NCBI GenBank assembly: GCA_958417225.1
Contig: CATZCM010000006.1
Coordinates: forward strand, 1-54,265
Direction of reading: 5' to 3'
DNA from: an uncultured Eubacteriales bacterium
GTDB taxonomy: Bacteria; Bacillota; Clostridia; Oscillospirales; Acutalibacteraceae
DNA: 54,265 nucleotides
Positions 16,314-26,320 of the stretch are shown in pieces. Every line of letters begins with the position of its first letter. Position 1 is the first letter of the stretch. The notes beneath the pieces were generated by a model. That model searched no databases, was not told where the DNA came from, and saw only the letters and a list, made by a program, of their open reading frames with translations. The position numbers and the translations under genes are program-made.

Positions 16314-19043
16314 TTACACATCCTTTTTCCAACCTGATTCCACATCACAATACATTTTTTGAACATCTTCTGGCAATAATTCATCTCCCAGAAAATCTTT
16401 TAATTTTTTCGTTGCAAGCTCGTACCTGTTGTTTAGGATTGTGTTCACATCTGGCAACTCATCACAAGAGTGTACTTTATATAGCAACATTTCAAGATAC
16501 GCATCATCCCGTTGTTTACAAAGCAAATATATTCTCAATTGTCTGTCAAAAACCGTATCAAAATCATATACCCTAAAATCTGACTTTGATCTCACAATTT
16601 CACCAGCATACCTATTCCAACCAAAAATTTCATCATTGCTTTTTATTATATCAACTTTCAGTTGTTTTCCATTCACAGACGTTGTTATTGTAAACAATTC
16701 CAATGGATACAATGCTCTATCCAATAATGAATCACTTATAGTAGGTGAAATTGATTCAAACAATAATCTTTTCGCAGCATCCTCTCTACTTTTCAAATAA
16801 TTTATTACTTGCTCAAGGTCAGCTCGAGTAAGCCCTCGAATCAAAGTTTCAAAACCTTCACCAAACAAACCCAATTCCGACTCATCTACCCCACTAAACA
16901 AACGTCCAATACTCCTCTTGATACTCATAAATCCCTGAGATATTTTTGACCATATTCCTTCTGCAGCCGGATCCGATACGAACGTTCTGAGCGACGCTGC
17001 CACAGCATAATCAATTTTTGTTCTGGACCATTGTCGTTGAAGCAATGCAGCTCTAACATTTACATCTTCTGAAAAATCAAATCTAGAAATCAAAGAAAGT
17101 TTTCTTCCACAATCATACTCTTGTCTACCAGCACCAATGCATTTAGTAATTGAATTAAAAGTATCCGCACTGCCACTAACATCTGCATTTAATTCAACTA
17201 ACTCCTCTTCAGAAATCTTAATTGAATGTATATAATCTGAAACTTCTGCACTAGAACCCTCTACCCCTTCAAGTTCAAGATCAAATTGTAATTTTCTCAA
17301 GTTTTCCACTAGTTCAGGGTACATCGCATCTTGAAGGGCCAGTAACCAATCGCAGCAAGATTTTTCTTTTTTTCTACACTGTTTAGCCAAATCATATTTT
17401 TGAGACAAAACGTACTCTCTTTCCAAATTAATATTTTTCTTAAGGTAATCCAAAACAGATCTTACTGTCGCTACTTGTTCAAGTTCTGGTCTTATTTCAT
17501 CTTTAGGAAAAAAACTCTCTGCATCACACATCATCCTTCCGGAATTTGGAGTAACGTAGTTTTTGTATATTTCGCCATGATTTTCTGTAAAATACACATT
17601 CACATCATCACTCAACATATACGGTACATATTGAATAGTAGCAATTCTTTCATCAAAATGAATAGCCTTTTGTGATATCCAATTCATAATAACTGTTTTG
17701 TCACTATTGCTATCAAAAACATTAAAAAATTCCTCAACTATCTCTTCCGCTTCTTTTAAACCTATCGTACGAACTTCATTAAGATCTGTATCCTTTCCCA
17801 CTTTTAAAATTTTCCAATCATTATCCGGTATAACATCAAATTTTGCATGGTGTATTTGACCCGCATAATCTAAAAAACTTTTTATATTGCTAAGCGATGC
17901 CTTGCCATCTTCGTCATAAGTAATTACCCTATCACAATGTGCCAAATTAAAGCTATCCTCAATAGTATGGCATATCATCCCAAGTGCTCTATTTTTTAGG
18001 TACTCTATATCGCGATAATCCTTTTCTTTTGGATTAAAGCTCAAAACCCTATCTAATATAATTTCGGCATATAACTGCCACTTAAAGTCATTCATTCTCA
18101 AGAACTGTGGTTCTGATTTTTTGGCACTATATTCTGATTCTAGAATAAAACAACTTAATAATTCAATAGAATCTTTATCATGTAAAAATGACTGTAAAGT
18201 AGTTTTTTTACTTTTCAATATCGATTCGAAGTCCTCAATCAAACTACTATGTTCCTTCATAAATTTCACAAGATTTTGTTTTAATTTCTCTTGTTCTAAC
18301 TCTGAACTTTCTACCTTTTTTTTCGTATAACGTACCACATCCTTACTACTCATTACAAGTTTCTTCATTCTAGGATCTTCTATGTCTTCTGATTCAGGAC
18401 CGTCCTTTGCAAAAGCAACAGCAAATTCCAGCCATTTCATAATAAATTCATATGTTTTCTCTTGTCCTAAACTTTCACCTGATCCCGATTCACAGTTCAT
18501 ACAATGCAAATAATTCCCCCTATTGTTATGAGAAAATCTTGCATTTATTTCTTCGTCATCCTCGTCCTTTACGCTTTCAAACATCTGTGTCCTAAAAAGA
18601 TGCGTAATTTCATCCGAAATGTCAGTGTAATTCTTATAGCCTGGCAATATCTCATTTCTACGCATATACGATTTCATAAAGCTTTCATACTTGTGACTCA
18701 TTAAATCATTCCAATATGATCCCTGTTCAACTGCTGCAGAAATTTTATTTCCACTATGGGATCTTAAATACGCCACATCAGTTATCAATTCATGTGCAGA
18801 TTGCAACCGCGTATCTGTTGGAAGATTTTCTAGTATCCAATCATTAAAATTCTGTGCCATATGCGAATTCAATCCATCTGGATCGGAATCGTATTCCGAC
18901 CAATCTGCTCCAGTTGTACCTTTTAAAAAAGGGGCCGAACTTCCACTTGTCCACGCCATCACCTTAACTTCTTGTGATAATGCACAAATCATTACACAAG
19001 ATAAACAGATTGCTAAATTTTTTCTTATAGACTTAAACTTCAT
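16314..19043 (-). CDS. Secreted zinc-dependent phospholipase C-like protein with long C-terminal extension
   Basis: Signal peptide residues 1-30 (core ICLSCVMICALSQEVKVMA), with likely cleavage before Trp31. In Bacillus cereus PLC and clostridial alpha-toxin the mature N-terminal Trp is itself a zinc ligand. Further family features follow in order: GLNSH with His61 (B. cereus PLC has GVNSH); DISDEITHLF with His148; CHTIEDSFNLAH with His359, Asp363 and His369, in the exact H-x3-D-x5-H spacing; then HHAKFD with His399 and Asp403 (H-x3-E/D). So all ligand positions of a zinc phospholipase C/P1-nuclease fold appear present, spread by insertions at 160-330 and 370-398. Residues about 410-909 are mostly helical and unrecognised. 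GAAAGGGTGG precedes the ATG. Predicted activity on host membranes is inference. Confidence 0.7.
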   Translation of the reverse strand: MKFKSIRKNLAICLSCVMICALSQEVKVMAWTSGSSAPFLKGTTGADWSEYDSDPDGLNSHMAQNFNDWILENLPTDTRLQSAHELITDVAYLRSHSGNKISAAVEQGSYWNDLMSHKYESFMKSYMRRNEILPGYKNYTDISDEITHLFRTQMFESVKDEDDEEINARFSHNNRGNYLHCMNCESGSGESLGQEKTYEFIMKWLEFAVAFAKDGPESEDIEDPRMKKLVMSSKDVVRYTKKKVESSELEQEKLKQNLVKFMKEHSSLIEDFESILKSKKTTLQSFLHDKDSIELLSCFILESEYSAKKSEPQFLRMNDFKWQLYAEIILDRVLSFNPKEKDYRDIEYLKNRALGMICHTIEDSFNLAHCDRVITYDEDGKASLSNIKSFLDYAGQIHHAKFDVIPDNDWKILKVGKDTDLNEVRTIGLKEAEEIVEEFFNVFDSNSDKTVIMNWISQKAIHFDERIATIQYVPYMLSDDVNVYFTENHGEIYKNYVTPNSGRMMCDAESFFPKDEIRPELEQVATVRSVLDYLKKNINLEREYVLSQKYDLAKQCRKKEKSCCDWLLALQDAMYPELVENLRKLQFDLELEGVEGSSAEVSDYIHSIKISEEELVELNADVSGSADTFNSITKCIGAGRQEYDCGRKLSLISRFDFSEDVNVRAALLQRQWSRTKIDYAVAASLRTFVSDPAAEGIWSKISQGFMSIKRSIGRLFSGVDESELGLFGEGFETLIRGLTRADLEQVINYLKSREDAAKRLLFESISPTISDSLLDRALYPLELFTITTSVNGKQLKVDIIKSNDEIFGWNRYAGEIVRSKSDFRVYDFDTVFDRQLRIYLLCKQRDDAYLEMLLYKVHSCDELPDVNTILNNRYELATKKLKDFLGDELLPEDVQKMYCDVESGWKKDV

Positions 19044-19809
19044 ACAACCACCCTTTCACATAATTTTTAATTAAAACATTAACTATAAATGGATTAACCA
19101 ACAGCTAATGTAAAAAACACCAATAAAGCTTTTTATAGAAAAATTAGTCCTTACAGTAACTTCCCTCCATTCTTACCATTATTATGAAACTCTTATGATT
19201 TACACAAAATTCTACAGAATAACAATAATTATGCATATTATTCATTTAAATGTATAACAAATGAAATATTTGCTTTTTATTTATTATATCATATCGCGTT
19301 TTACATATCAATATATAAAATATGCCGAATTTTTCTTACTGGTACCTTTCAATAAGAAACTTTGCCTAATACAACTGCACAACTTTGCACACACGAACTT
19401 CTTCTATTATTTGCCTTTGCCGTTACGTTCTCTCAATGGTTGTACTTTTTTTGGTGTTTTCGGTAATTTTAATTCCTGATTTCATACCCAAATTCACGTG
19501 CTCTCTACATCCTACTAGATTCGTCTCCTATTTTTCATTCTGCAATATCCCTAGTATACAAAAAATGCAGATCACAACGCCTTTTTCTCCTCATAGTTGT
19601 GAACTGCAAATTATGATTTTTTCTTTAAATTTTTATAATAATGCGAATTTAAAGTTATACGTTACTTCTCTTTACGCAATACTTTATTTCAAAATTTGAA
19701 ACAATCGATAATATTTTAAGACTTTAAAAATAGAGCTATTAATTAGATATGTTAAGCTATTTTTTGAACTATCCATTTTTTATGAATTGATACAACAATA
19801 TCAACTAAA
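19044..19809. other. 766-nt AT-rich region without a recognised gene
   Basis: Separates the ispG operon end from the phospholipase gene. Short open frames occur on both strands but none has a convincing start site or family motif. On the minus strand around 19430-19560 several short frames contain basic, protein-like segments (for example KLPKTPKKVQPLRERNGKGK ending at a TAA) broken by stops, which could be remains of a decayed gene. A weak stem TTGATA/TATCAA at about 19780-19797 could end the ispG operon, but lacks a T-run. No tRNA or known RNA was recognised. Confidence 0.35.
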
Positions 19810-20859
19810 TTAAATTTTTTCTACCTCGAGGATCAACTCTTCAAGTAACCTATCTTCCGGAACTTTTCTTAAAATTTGACCATATTTAAATATAAGTCCT
19901 TCACCTTTGCCTCCAGCTATACCAATATCTGCTTCCCTTGCTTCGCCTGGACCATTCACAGCACAGCCCATTATCGCAACAGTAATGTCCTTATCAATAT
20001 TACCAAGCCTATTTTCTGCTTGGGTTACTAAATTAAGCAAGTCTATTCTGGTTCTCCCACACGTTGGACAAGAAACAATTCGGATTCCTCCATTACGAAA
20101 ACCTAGGGATTTCAAAATATCAAAACCTACCTCAACCTCACGCACAGGGTCTGCCGTAAGTGAAACTCTAATTGTATCACCTATTCCTTGAAGTAGTAGC
20201 GCACCAATTCCACACGCTGATTTAATAATCCCCATTCGTTCGCTACCGGCTTCTGTAACCCCCAAATGTAAAGGGTAATTGCACTTTTGAGCCGCAAGGT
20301 GATATGCATCTACCATAGTAGAAACATCTGAAGATTTCATAGAAATCACTATATTTGTAAAATCACACTGTTCAAGCAAATCTACATGATATAAAGCACT
20401 TTCACACAATGCTTCCGCAGTAGGATGTCCGTACTTTTTCAATATTTCCCTCTCAAGTGACCCTGAATTTACTCCAACACGAATAGGAATTCCCTTTTTA
20501 TTGCACGCATCTGCAACTAATTTAACTTTGTGTCTATCTCCTATGTTGCCTGGATTTATACGAATTTTATCTATTCCCGCATCTACTGACGCAAGCGCCA
20601 ATTTATAGTCAAAATGTATGTCTGCAACAACTGGTACAGAAACTTTCTCTTTTAGTGCTGCAACTACTCTAACTGCATTCATATCTGGAACTGCAACCCG
20701 AATTATTTCACAGCCACTTTCTTGTAAATTCAAGGCCTGCTTAACATTTCCAATCACATCTGTTGATGGCACATTTAGCATTGATTGCACAGATATCTGA
20801 TTTTTTCCACCAATCTGTACATTTCCAACATTAACAACTTTTGTCTCATGTCTTTTCAA
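19810..20859 (-). CDS. ispG: IspG (GcpE), 4-hydroxy-3-methylbut-2-enyl diphosphate synthase
   Basis: [4Fe-4S] enzyme of the MEP isoprenoid pathway that makes HMBPP from MEcPP. Cluster cysteines lie in VSCPTCGRTRIDL and MGCAVNGPGEA; the N-terminal barrel has GGKNQISVQSM and RINPGNIG. I prefer the TTG start at 20859, two bases after the rseP stop codon, which gives MKRHETKVVNVGNVQIGG, the usual IspG beginning. An ATG at 20904 would add 15 untypical residues inside rseP. Electrons come from ferredoxin or flavodoxin. Last gene of the rpsB-to-ispG series. Confidence 0.96.
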   Translation of the reverse strand: MKRHETKVVNVGNVQIGGKNQISVQSMLNVPSTDVIGNVKQALNLQESGCEIIRVAVPDMNAVRVVAALKEKVSVPVVADIHFDYKLALASVDAGIDKIRINPGNIGDRHKVKLVADACNKKGIPIRVGVNSGSLEREILKKYGHPTAEALCESALYHVDLLEQCDFTNIVISMKSSDVSTMVDAYHLAAQKCNYPLHLGVTEAGSERMGIIKSACGIGALLLQGIGDTIRVSLTADPVREVEVGFDILKSLGFRNGGIRIVSCPTCGRTRIDLLNLVTQAENRLGNIDKDITVAIMGCAVNGPGEAREADIGIAGGKGEGLIFKYGQILRKVPEDRLLEELILEVEKI

Positions 20860-20860
20860 G

Positions 20861-22141
20861 TTAACCACCAATTCCTTTTCCGGTAAAAATTCTAAACGTA
20901 TCACTAAATGCTACAAACAACATAAGCATCATTAATAAAACCATTCCTACCGTATGAACATATCCTTCATACTTGGGATTTATCGGTTTACGGCGAATCG
21001 CTTCTATTATTAAAAATACAATCCGACCTCCGTCAAGTGCTGGAAATGGCAATAAGTTCATAACACCTAAATTTATAGTTATCATTGCCATAAAACTTAT
21101 AATATTATTAACCGCCTGACCAAAGCTTTCTTGCAATCCCTGCGACGCTAAACTTGAAATTGTCGTAGTAATGCCTATCGGGCCTGCCATATCACTTAAC
21201 TTAATATGTCCCTTTATCATTTCAACAAGCGACACCCATACAAATTTAACAGTTGATGCCGATTCTACAAAAGATCTACTTATCACTGTAAAAAAGGTTT
21301 TCTCACATGACACTGTAGTAAAATCATAAACTAGCATTGACCTTTCTGCATTTTCACCCTTTTTCATTTTGAAAGGAACTGATTCAAGGTTTAACTTTCG
21401 TCCATCTCGCTCAACCTTCATATCAAATGAAATTTCTTCAGCATTTTTATCTGCAGTAGCATTTGCAAGCGTCATAGCCGAATATATGTCTTTAGCTGTC
21501 CACACAGGATAGCCATCAATTGATAATATTTTATCATTAGAATGAAGTACTTGACTTGAAACTGCCCCATCCGCAAATTTATCCACCACAGTCGTTGAAA
21601 ACCTTGGAGCTTGAGATAACAATATTAACATCAATATTATTCCAAGTATGAAATTCATAACTGCACCCGCTGCTACAATACATATACGCTTCCACACTGG
21701 TTTCTTTCCAAAGGAACACTCATCATCACTTTGTTTATCCTCACCTTCCATTGCACAAAACCCGCCTATTGGAAACAATCTTAATGCATACTTAGTTTCG
21801 CCCTTACTAAAATAAAAAATAGTAGGTCCCATCCCAATTGCAAATTCATGGACTTTCACACCAGCCCACTTTGCAAAAATAAAGTGACCAAGTTCATGTA
21901 TAAATATAACTAATCCAAATAATAATATCCCTATTATGATAAGATAAATACTAATACGAATGTCTCTAGTAATAACCTCAAAAAATGTCACTATCAAAAA
22001 GATCACAAAAGCAATTGTAATCATTAACTTATGTTCTTTTTTTATTTTATCTCCCTTATAAAATTTCATCATGTAAAATGACATACAAAACAATACAATC
22101 GTCACGGAAATTAATATTCCATTAAATATCATCAACATCAC
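20861..22141 (-). CDS. rseP: RseP-type site-2 intramembrane zinc metalloprotease
   Basis: M50 protease (RasP/YluC in Bacillus) that cleaves membrane substrates such as anti-sigma factors and signal-peptide remnants. HELGHFIFAKWAGV and NLLPFPALDGGRI supply the zinc ligands; a PDZ region with ILSIDGYPVW lies between. The N-terminus is about 75 residues longer than usual and holds two additional hydrophobic segments (IFNGILISVTIVLFCMSFYM and ITIAFVIFLIVTFFEVI) before the HELGH helix. The 5' end overlaps dxr by 20 nt. The order dxr-rseP-ispG is the standard Firmicute one. Confidence 0.94.
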   Translation of the reverse strand: MMLMIFNGILISVTIVLFCMSFYMMKFYKGDKIKKEHKLMITIAFVIFLIVTFFEVITRDIRISIYLIIIGILLFGLVIFIHELGHFIFAKWAGVKVHEFAIGMGPTIFYFSKGETKYALRLFPIGGFCAMEGEDKQSDDECSFGKKPVWKRICIVAAGAVMNFILGIILMLILLSQAPRFSTTVVDKFADGAVSSQVLHSNDKILSIDGYPVWTAKDIYSAMTLANATADKNAEEISFDMKVERDGRKLNLESVPFKMKKGENAERSMLVYDFTTVSCEKTFFTVISRSFVESASTVKFVWVSLVEMIKGHIKLSDMAGPIGITTTISSLASQGLQESFGQAVNNIISFMAMITINLGVMNLLPFPALDGGRIVFLIIEAIRRKPINPKYEGYVHTVGMVLLMMLMLFVAFSDTFRIFTGKGIGG

Positions 22142-23294
22142 CTCTTACGAAATTCCGTGCCAATTCATCAGCACGTGTCACATCTTCAATTGACTCTATT
22201 TTTTTACTTTTTATTCTCTCAAAAGCCCTTTCTACTACATCTCCTATATCAAGAAAGGAAATCATATCAGCTAGAAATAATTTCACAGCTTCCTCATTTG
22301 CGCCATTTACAATTGCAGGAGCAGTTCCACCAGCAGATATAGCTTTTCTACAAATTTTCATACATTTAAATAAATCCTCATCTGGAGGATAAAAAGAAAG
22401 AGTTTTTAGCCTTGATAACTCCAACCGTTCTACTGACGACTCAATCCGATCAGGAAACGTAAACGCATATTGGATAGGAATTCTCATATCCGGTACACCC
22501 AGTTGTGCAATGACCGATCCATCTACATACTCAATCAAAGAATGCACTATACTTTCTCTGTGCACAAGCACATCAATATCACTTTCGTCCATATCAAAGA
22601 GCCAAGTTGCCTCTATTATTTCCAAACCTTTATTCATCATTGTGGCTGAATCTATTGTGATTTTCGCTCCCATATCCCAATTTGGATGATTTAAAGCTTG
22701 TTTTGGTGTTACCTTTTTCAAGTCACTTACTTTTTTCCCGAAAAAAGGTCCACCCGATGCCGTCAAAATAAGCTTTTTCAGATGTTTTTTATCAACACAC
22801 CCTTGTAAGCACTGAAAAATTGCCGAATGTTCACTATCTACTGGTAAAATACGCACATTTTTTTCACGCGCAGCATTCATTACAAGCTCACCCGCAACTA
22901 CAAGTGTTTCTTTATTTGCAAGTGCAATATCTTTACCTGCTTCTATTGCAGACAGTGTTGGGTACACACCGACCATTCCAACTACAGAATTCAAAACCAT
23001 ACTAGCTTCTTTAACACAGGCTACTTCACGTAAGCCATCCATTCCTGAAAAGACTTTTATTTTTGTGTCCTTCAATACATTTTTTAGTTCATGTGCAGCT
23101 TCTTCATCATATGCTGCTACAACTAACGGTTTATATTCCCTTGCTTGTTTTGCAAGCAATGATACATTTTTACACGCAGCCAACGCATAAATCGGTATCT
23201 GAAGCTTTTTAGCAACTTCCAAAGCTTGCGTACCGATTGACCCTGTTGAGCCTAAAATAGACAGTCCTGTTAAAATTCTCGTTTTATCCAACAA
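22122..23294 (-). CDS. dxr: 1-deoxy-D-xylulose-5-phosphate reductoisomerase (Dxr/IspC)
   Basis: NADPH-dependent first committed enzyme of the MEP pathway. The nucleotide-binding motif is ILGSTGSIGTQAL near the N-terminus; catalytic metal-site motifs include PVDSEHSAIFQ and NKGLEIIEA. Standard length (390). The start is a TTG codon overlapping the end of cdsA by 11 nt, so translation is coupled. Nearby uppS and cdsA use the isoprenoid and lipid products for envelope synthesis. Confidence 0.95.
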   Translation of the reverse strand: MLDKTRILTGLSILGSTGSIGTQALEVAKKLQIPIYALAACKNVSLLAKQAREYKPLVVAAYDEEAAHELKNVLKDTKIKVFSGMDGLREVACVKEASMVLNSVVGMVGVYPTLSAIEAGKDIALANKETLVVAGELVMNAAREKNVRILPVDSEHSAIFQCLQGCVDKKHLKKLILTASGGPFFGKKVSDLKKVTPKQALNHPNWDMGAKITIDSATMMNKGLEIIEATWLFDMDESDIDVLVHRESIVHSLIEYVDGSVIAQLGVPDMRIPIQYAFTFPDRIESSVERLELSRLKTLSFYPPDEDLFKCMKICRKAISAGGTAPAIVNGANEEAVKLFLADMISFLDIGDVVERAFERIKSKKIESIEDVTRADELARNFVRGDVDDI

Positions 23295-24132
23295 ATCTCA
23301 CCGCCACTAAAAAATATACTGCCATAAACACAAACGGAGATACAAATACCACACTATCAACACGATCTAAAACCCCACCATGCCCTGGTATAAGATTTCC
23401 GAAATCTTTAACTTTACATATTCTTTTGACATATGAGAAAAACAAATCCCCAAGCATAGAAATAATTGATCCTACAGCTGTTATAAGAGCAACAAGCAAA
23501 TAATTAATTTCCATTTTTGAACCAAGTATCCATATTTTGATAAATACGAACACTATCAAAGAAACTGCAACTGATGTAATCAATCCACATATTGAACCCT
23601 CAATTGTTTTTTTAGGGCTTACATCCTCACATAACTTAGTTTTTCCAATATAGCTACCACCAAAGTATGCGCCCGTATCGGTAACACATGCAATCAATAA
23701 GACCCACATTACAAAGTATCCGCCATAAACTCCACCGAGATCTCTAAGTTCAACTAACATACGCAAAAATAATGAAACAACCACATTCAAAACGTATACC
23801 ACTACTAAGTCCTTAAAATTACAAAATTTACGAAGTGCCAGCGCAATAACCATATAAAAGAACGTATACACATACCATACTAACAACCACGTAAGATTAA
23901 ATTTTAAAAAAGGAGAAAGAGCCTGAAATATGAATGTAAGCATCATAGGAACTAATACATTCTTATTTTCGCTGCAGTTTACAAATCCAAACACAGAAAA
24001 TAATTCATGTGCACCTACTATACATGCAACTGCAATAGAAATATTTAACCACTGTGGAAAATCAGAATCAAAATACAAAAAGGTAATAAAAAGTAACGCA
24101 GTAACAATACCATATATAGTTTTTTTGATCAA
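23284..24132 (-). CDS. cdsA: CdsA, phosphatidate cytidylyltransferase
   Basis: Polytopic membrane enzyme that makes CDP-diacylglycerol, precursor of all phospholipids. The C-terminal family signature is visible as PKKTIEGSICG followed by PGHGGVLDRVDSVVF. I place the start at TTG 24132, giving MIKKTIYGIVTALLF directly after a GGAGG and the uppS stop codon. Extending the frame upstream to 24195 would add 21 residues translated from uppS DNA. About eight membrane segments are seen. Confidence 0.92.
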   Translation of the reverse strand: MIKKTIYGIVTALLFITFLYFDSDFPQWLNISIAVACIVGAHELFSVFGFVNCSENKNVLVPMMLTFIFQALSPFLKFNLTWLLVWYVYTFFYMVIALALRKFCNFKDLVVVYVLNVVVSLFLRMLVELRDLGGVYGGYFVMWVLLIACVTDTGAYFGGSYIGKTKLCEDVSPKKTIEGSICGLITSVAVSLIVFVFIKIWILGSKMEINYLLVALITAVGSIISMLGDLFFSYVKRICKVKDFGNLIPGHGGVLDRVDSVVFVSPFVFMAVYFLVAVRFVG

Positions 24133-24133
24133 T

Positions 24134-24880
24134 TCACACACCTCCAAATCGTCTATTTCGTTGAGAAAAATTTTCCACAGCCTTATTAAGGTCATCTGTT
24201 GTAAAATCGGGCCACAATATATCCATTATTACATATTCCGAATATGCAGACTGCCATAATAAAAAATTAGATGTTCTATGTTCACCGCTTGGTCGAATAA
24301 TAAGATCCGGGTCTGGAATATCCGAAGTATACAAATGACTTGATATCATTTCAGCAGTTATGTCCTTTGATGATATCACATTATTTTCAATTTCCTGAGC
24401 TATACTTTTACAAGCATGAACTATTTCGTCCCTACCACCATAATTCATTGCTATAAGTAAAGTCATCCCCGTCTTATCTTTAGAGCTGTTTTCCACTTCT
24501 TTGATAAGCTTTTGCAAATCCGATGAAAAAGCGCTCGTATCACCGATAAATTTCACTTTTATATTTTCGTCCTGAAAATCTCTCAAAGCTTCCACCAAAT
24601 ACTGTTTGAACAAATTCATAAGTGAATCCACTTCATCTTTAGGTCTTTTCCAATTTTCCGTAGAAAACGCATATACTGTCAAAAACTTAACTCCTATAGA
24701 TTTACAATGCAAAGTAATTTTACGAAAAGTTCTTGCTCCTGCCACATGGCCTGCTGAACGTGGTAATTTTCGTTTTTTTGCCCAACGTCCATTACCGTCC
24801 ATTATAATCCCAATATGCACAGGAACATCTTTTTCACATAAACTCGTATTTTTTTTCTTTCGGTTAAATAGTTTCATCAA
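24134..24880 (-). CDS. uppS: UppS, undecaprenyl diphosphate synthase
   Basis: Cis-prenyltransferase that makes the C55 lipid carrier for peptidoglycan and capsule. The N-terminal signature is HIGIIMDGNGRWAKKR with the catalytic Asp, then SAGHVAGARTFRKI; the conserved C-terminal segments are DPDLIIRPSGEHRTSNFLLW and RNRRFGG. ATGA overlap (4 nt) with frr. Cytoplasmic with a membrane-facing active site. Confidence 0.96.
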   Translation of the reverse strand: MMKLFNRKKKNTSLCEKDVPVHIGIIMDGNGRWAKKRKLPRSAGHVAGARTFRKITLHCKSIGVKFLTVYAFSTENWKRPKDEVDSLMNLFKQYLVEALRDFQDENIKVKFIGDTSAFSSDLQKLIKEVENSSKDKTGMTLLIAMNYGGRDEIVHACKSIAQEIENNVISSKDITAEMISSHLYTSDIPDPDLIIRPSGEHRTSNFLLWQSAYSEYVIMDILWPDFTTDDLNKAVENFSQRNRRFGGV

Positions 24881-25431
24881 ATCGACATAACCTCAGTTTC
24901 TTTCTTTGACGTCATGTCATCTATTATTTTACAGTATTTATCCGTAATGTCTTGCATTTTCTTTTCCCCGTCCTTAAGATCGTCCTCTGTGATTTCAGAA
25001 CTTTTTTTCATTTTTTTCAATTTATCTATTGCATCTCTTCTAATAGACCGGACTGACACTTTGGAATCTTCACAAAGCTTTGATACATCTTTAACAATTT
25101 CCTTTCTTCTATCCTCTGTAAGTGGTGGAAATATTATTCTTATAACTTTTCCATCATTTTGGGGATTTATCCCCAAATCAGAAGATTGAATTGCTTTTTC
25201 AACAGCACCAATTACAGATAGATCCCACGGTTGTATCGTAAGTGTTCTTGCTTCAGTTACTGATACCGCTGCTAACTGTTGTATCGGAGTGGGTGCACCA
25301 TAGTAATCCACCATAATTTTATCAAGAACCGCTGGATTTGCTCTTCCAGCTCTTATAGATGTATATTCGCCTGCCAATACATCTATTGTTTTTTTCATCT
25401 TTGTTTCTGCCTCTTTAAATATGTTGTTCAT
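24877..25431 (-). CDS. frr: Ribosome recycling factor Frr
   Basis: Splits the post-termination ribosome with EF-G. Typical sequence with YTSIRAGRANPAVLDKI, YYGAPTPIQQLA and LTIQPWD. Starting at ATG 25431 gives 184 residues, the normal size, with GGAGG eight bases upstream. Upstream in-frame starts (GTG at 25446, ATG at 25437) overlap or touch that ribosome-binding site. Confidence 0.96.
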   Translation of the reverse strand: MNNIFKEAETKMKKTIDVLAGEYTSIRAGRANPAVLDKIMVDYYGAPTPIQQLAAVSVTEARTLTIQPWDLSVIGAVEKAIQSSDLGINPQNDGKVIRIIFPPLTEDRRKEIVKDVSKLCEDSKVSVRSIRRDAIDKLKKMKKSSEITEDDLKDGEKKMQDITDKYCKIIDDMTSKKETEVMSI

Positions 25432-25463
25432 TGTCATAACCTCCACTAGATATAATAAAATTG

Positions 25464-26174
25464 TTATTTCTTTTCTACTATTGTACCGATTGATTCACCG
25501 CACACAGCTGAAACTATATTTTCCGGGTTATCGATGTTAAACACCATAATCGGAATTTTACTCTCTTGGCAAAGTGAAGCTGCCGTACTATCCATAACTT
25601 TCAAACCTTCATTAAGTACTTGTGCAAAAGATACATTATCATATTTCACTGCATTTGTATTTACTTTTGGGTCACTATCATACACACCATCAACCATTGT
25701 TGCTTTCAATATTATATTCGCATTAATTTCCGCAGCGCGAAGTGCCGCAGCTGTATCAGTTGAAAAAAACGGACTACCGGTTCCACAACCAAAAATTACC
25801 ACTCTACCCTTTTCCAGATGTCGAACTGCTTTACTTCTAATACACGGTTCTGCGATTTGTTGCATAGTAATCGCAGTTTGTACACGTACCTGTACTCCGA
25901 GCGTTTCAAGCGCATCCGCAAGTCCAAGTGCATTTATCACCGTAGCAAGCATCCCCATATGATCGGCACGTATTCTATCCGATTTGGTAGTAGATCTTCC
26001 TCTAAAGAAGTTACCACCTCCTACCACTATACCAATCTGCACACCAAGATCAACACATTTTTTTATAGCTTTGCAAATACTTAACACCGTATCATCATCT
26101 AGTCCGTGAGAATTATCTCCTGCCAAAGCCTCTCCACTAAGTTTCAATAATACCCTGTCATATTTTTTTTCCAA
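25464..26174 (-). CDS. pyrH: UMP kinase PyrH
   Basis: Amino-acid-kinase-fold enzyme that phosphorylates UMP to UDP. Motifs are LLKLSGEALAG, GIVVGGGNFFRG and FGCGTGSPFFSTDTAAALRA. Normal length (236). The start is TTG with GAGGTG seven bases upstream. It lies between tsf and frr as in most Firmicutes. Confidence 0.96.
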   Translation of the reverse strand: MEKKYDRVLLKLSGEALAGDNSHGLDDDTVLSICKAIKKCVDLGVQIGIVVGGGNFFRGRSTTKSDRIRADHMGMLATVINALGLADALETLGVQVRVQTAITMQQIAEPCIRSKAVRHLEKGRVVIFGCGTGSPFFSTDTAAALRAAEINANIILKATMVDGVYDSDPKVNTNAVKYDNVSFAQVLNEGLKVMDSTAASLCQESKIPIMVFNIDNPENIVSAVCGESIGTIVEKK

Positions 26175-26278
26175 ACAACTGCACCTCTTTAAATATAGTC
26201 TTTGTATTAAAATATTAATCTAATGCACGTTTTCCATACATTTGACTTATTTTTAAAATATATCCATATATACAAACT

Positions 26279-26302
26279 AGAGCACAGGATACCCTGTACT
26301 CT
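26279..26302 (-). terminator. Hairpin after tsf, probable terminator or attenuator
   Basis: Minus-strand AGAGTACAGG-GTAT-CCTGTGCTCT makes a 10-bp stem with one G-U pair. Only a weak T-rich stretch (AGTTTGTATAT) follows, so read-through into pyrH is likely. Confidence 0.5.
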
Positions 26303-26320
26303 AAGTTTTATAAATTAAAA

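Noticed and set aside
19261..19699. Two plus-strand open frames of 72 and 104 codons in the long gap
   Set aside because: Sequence of hydrophobic/aromatic AT-rich codons without start signals; likely chance.
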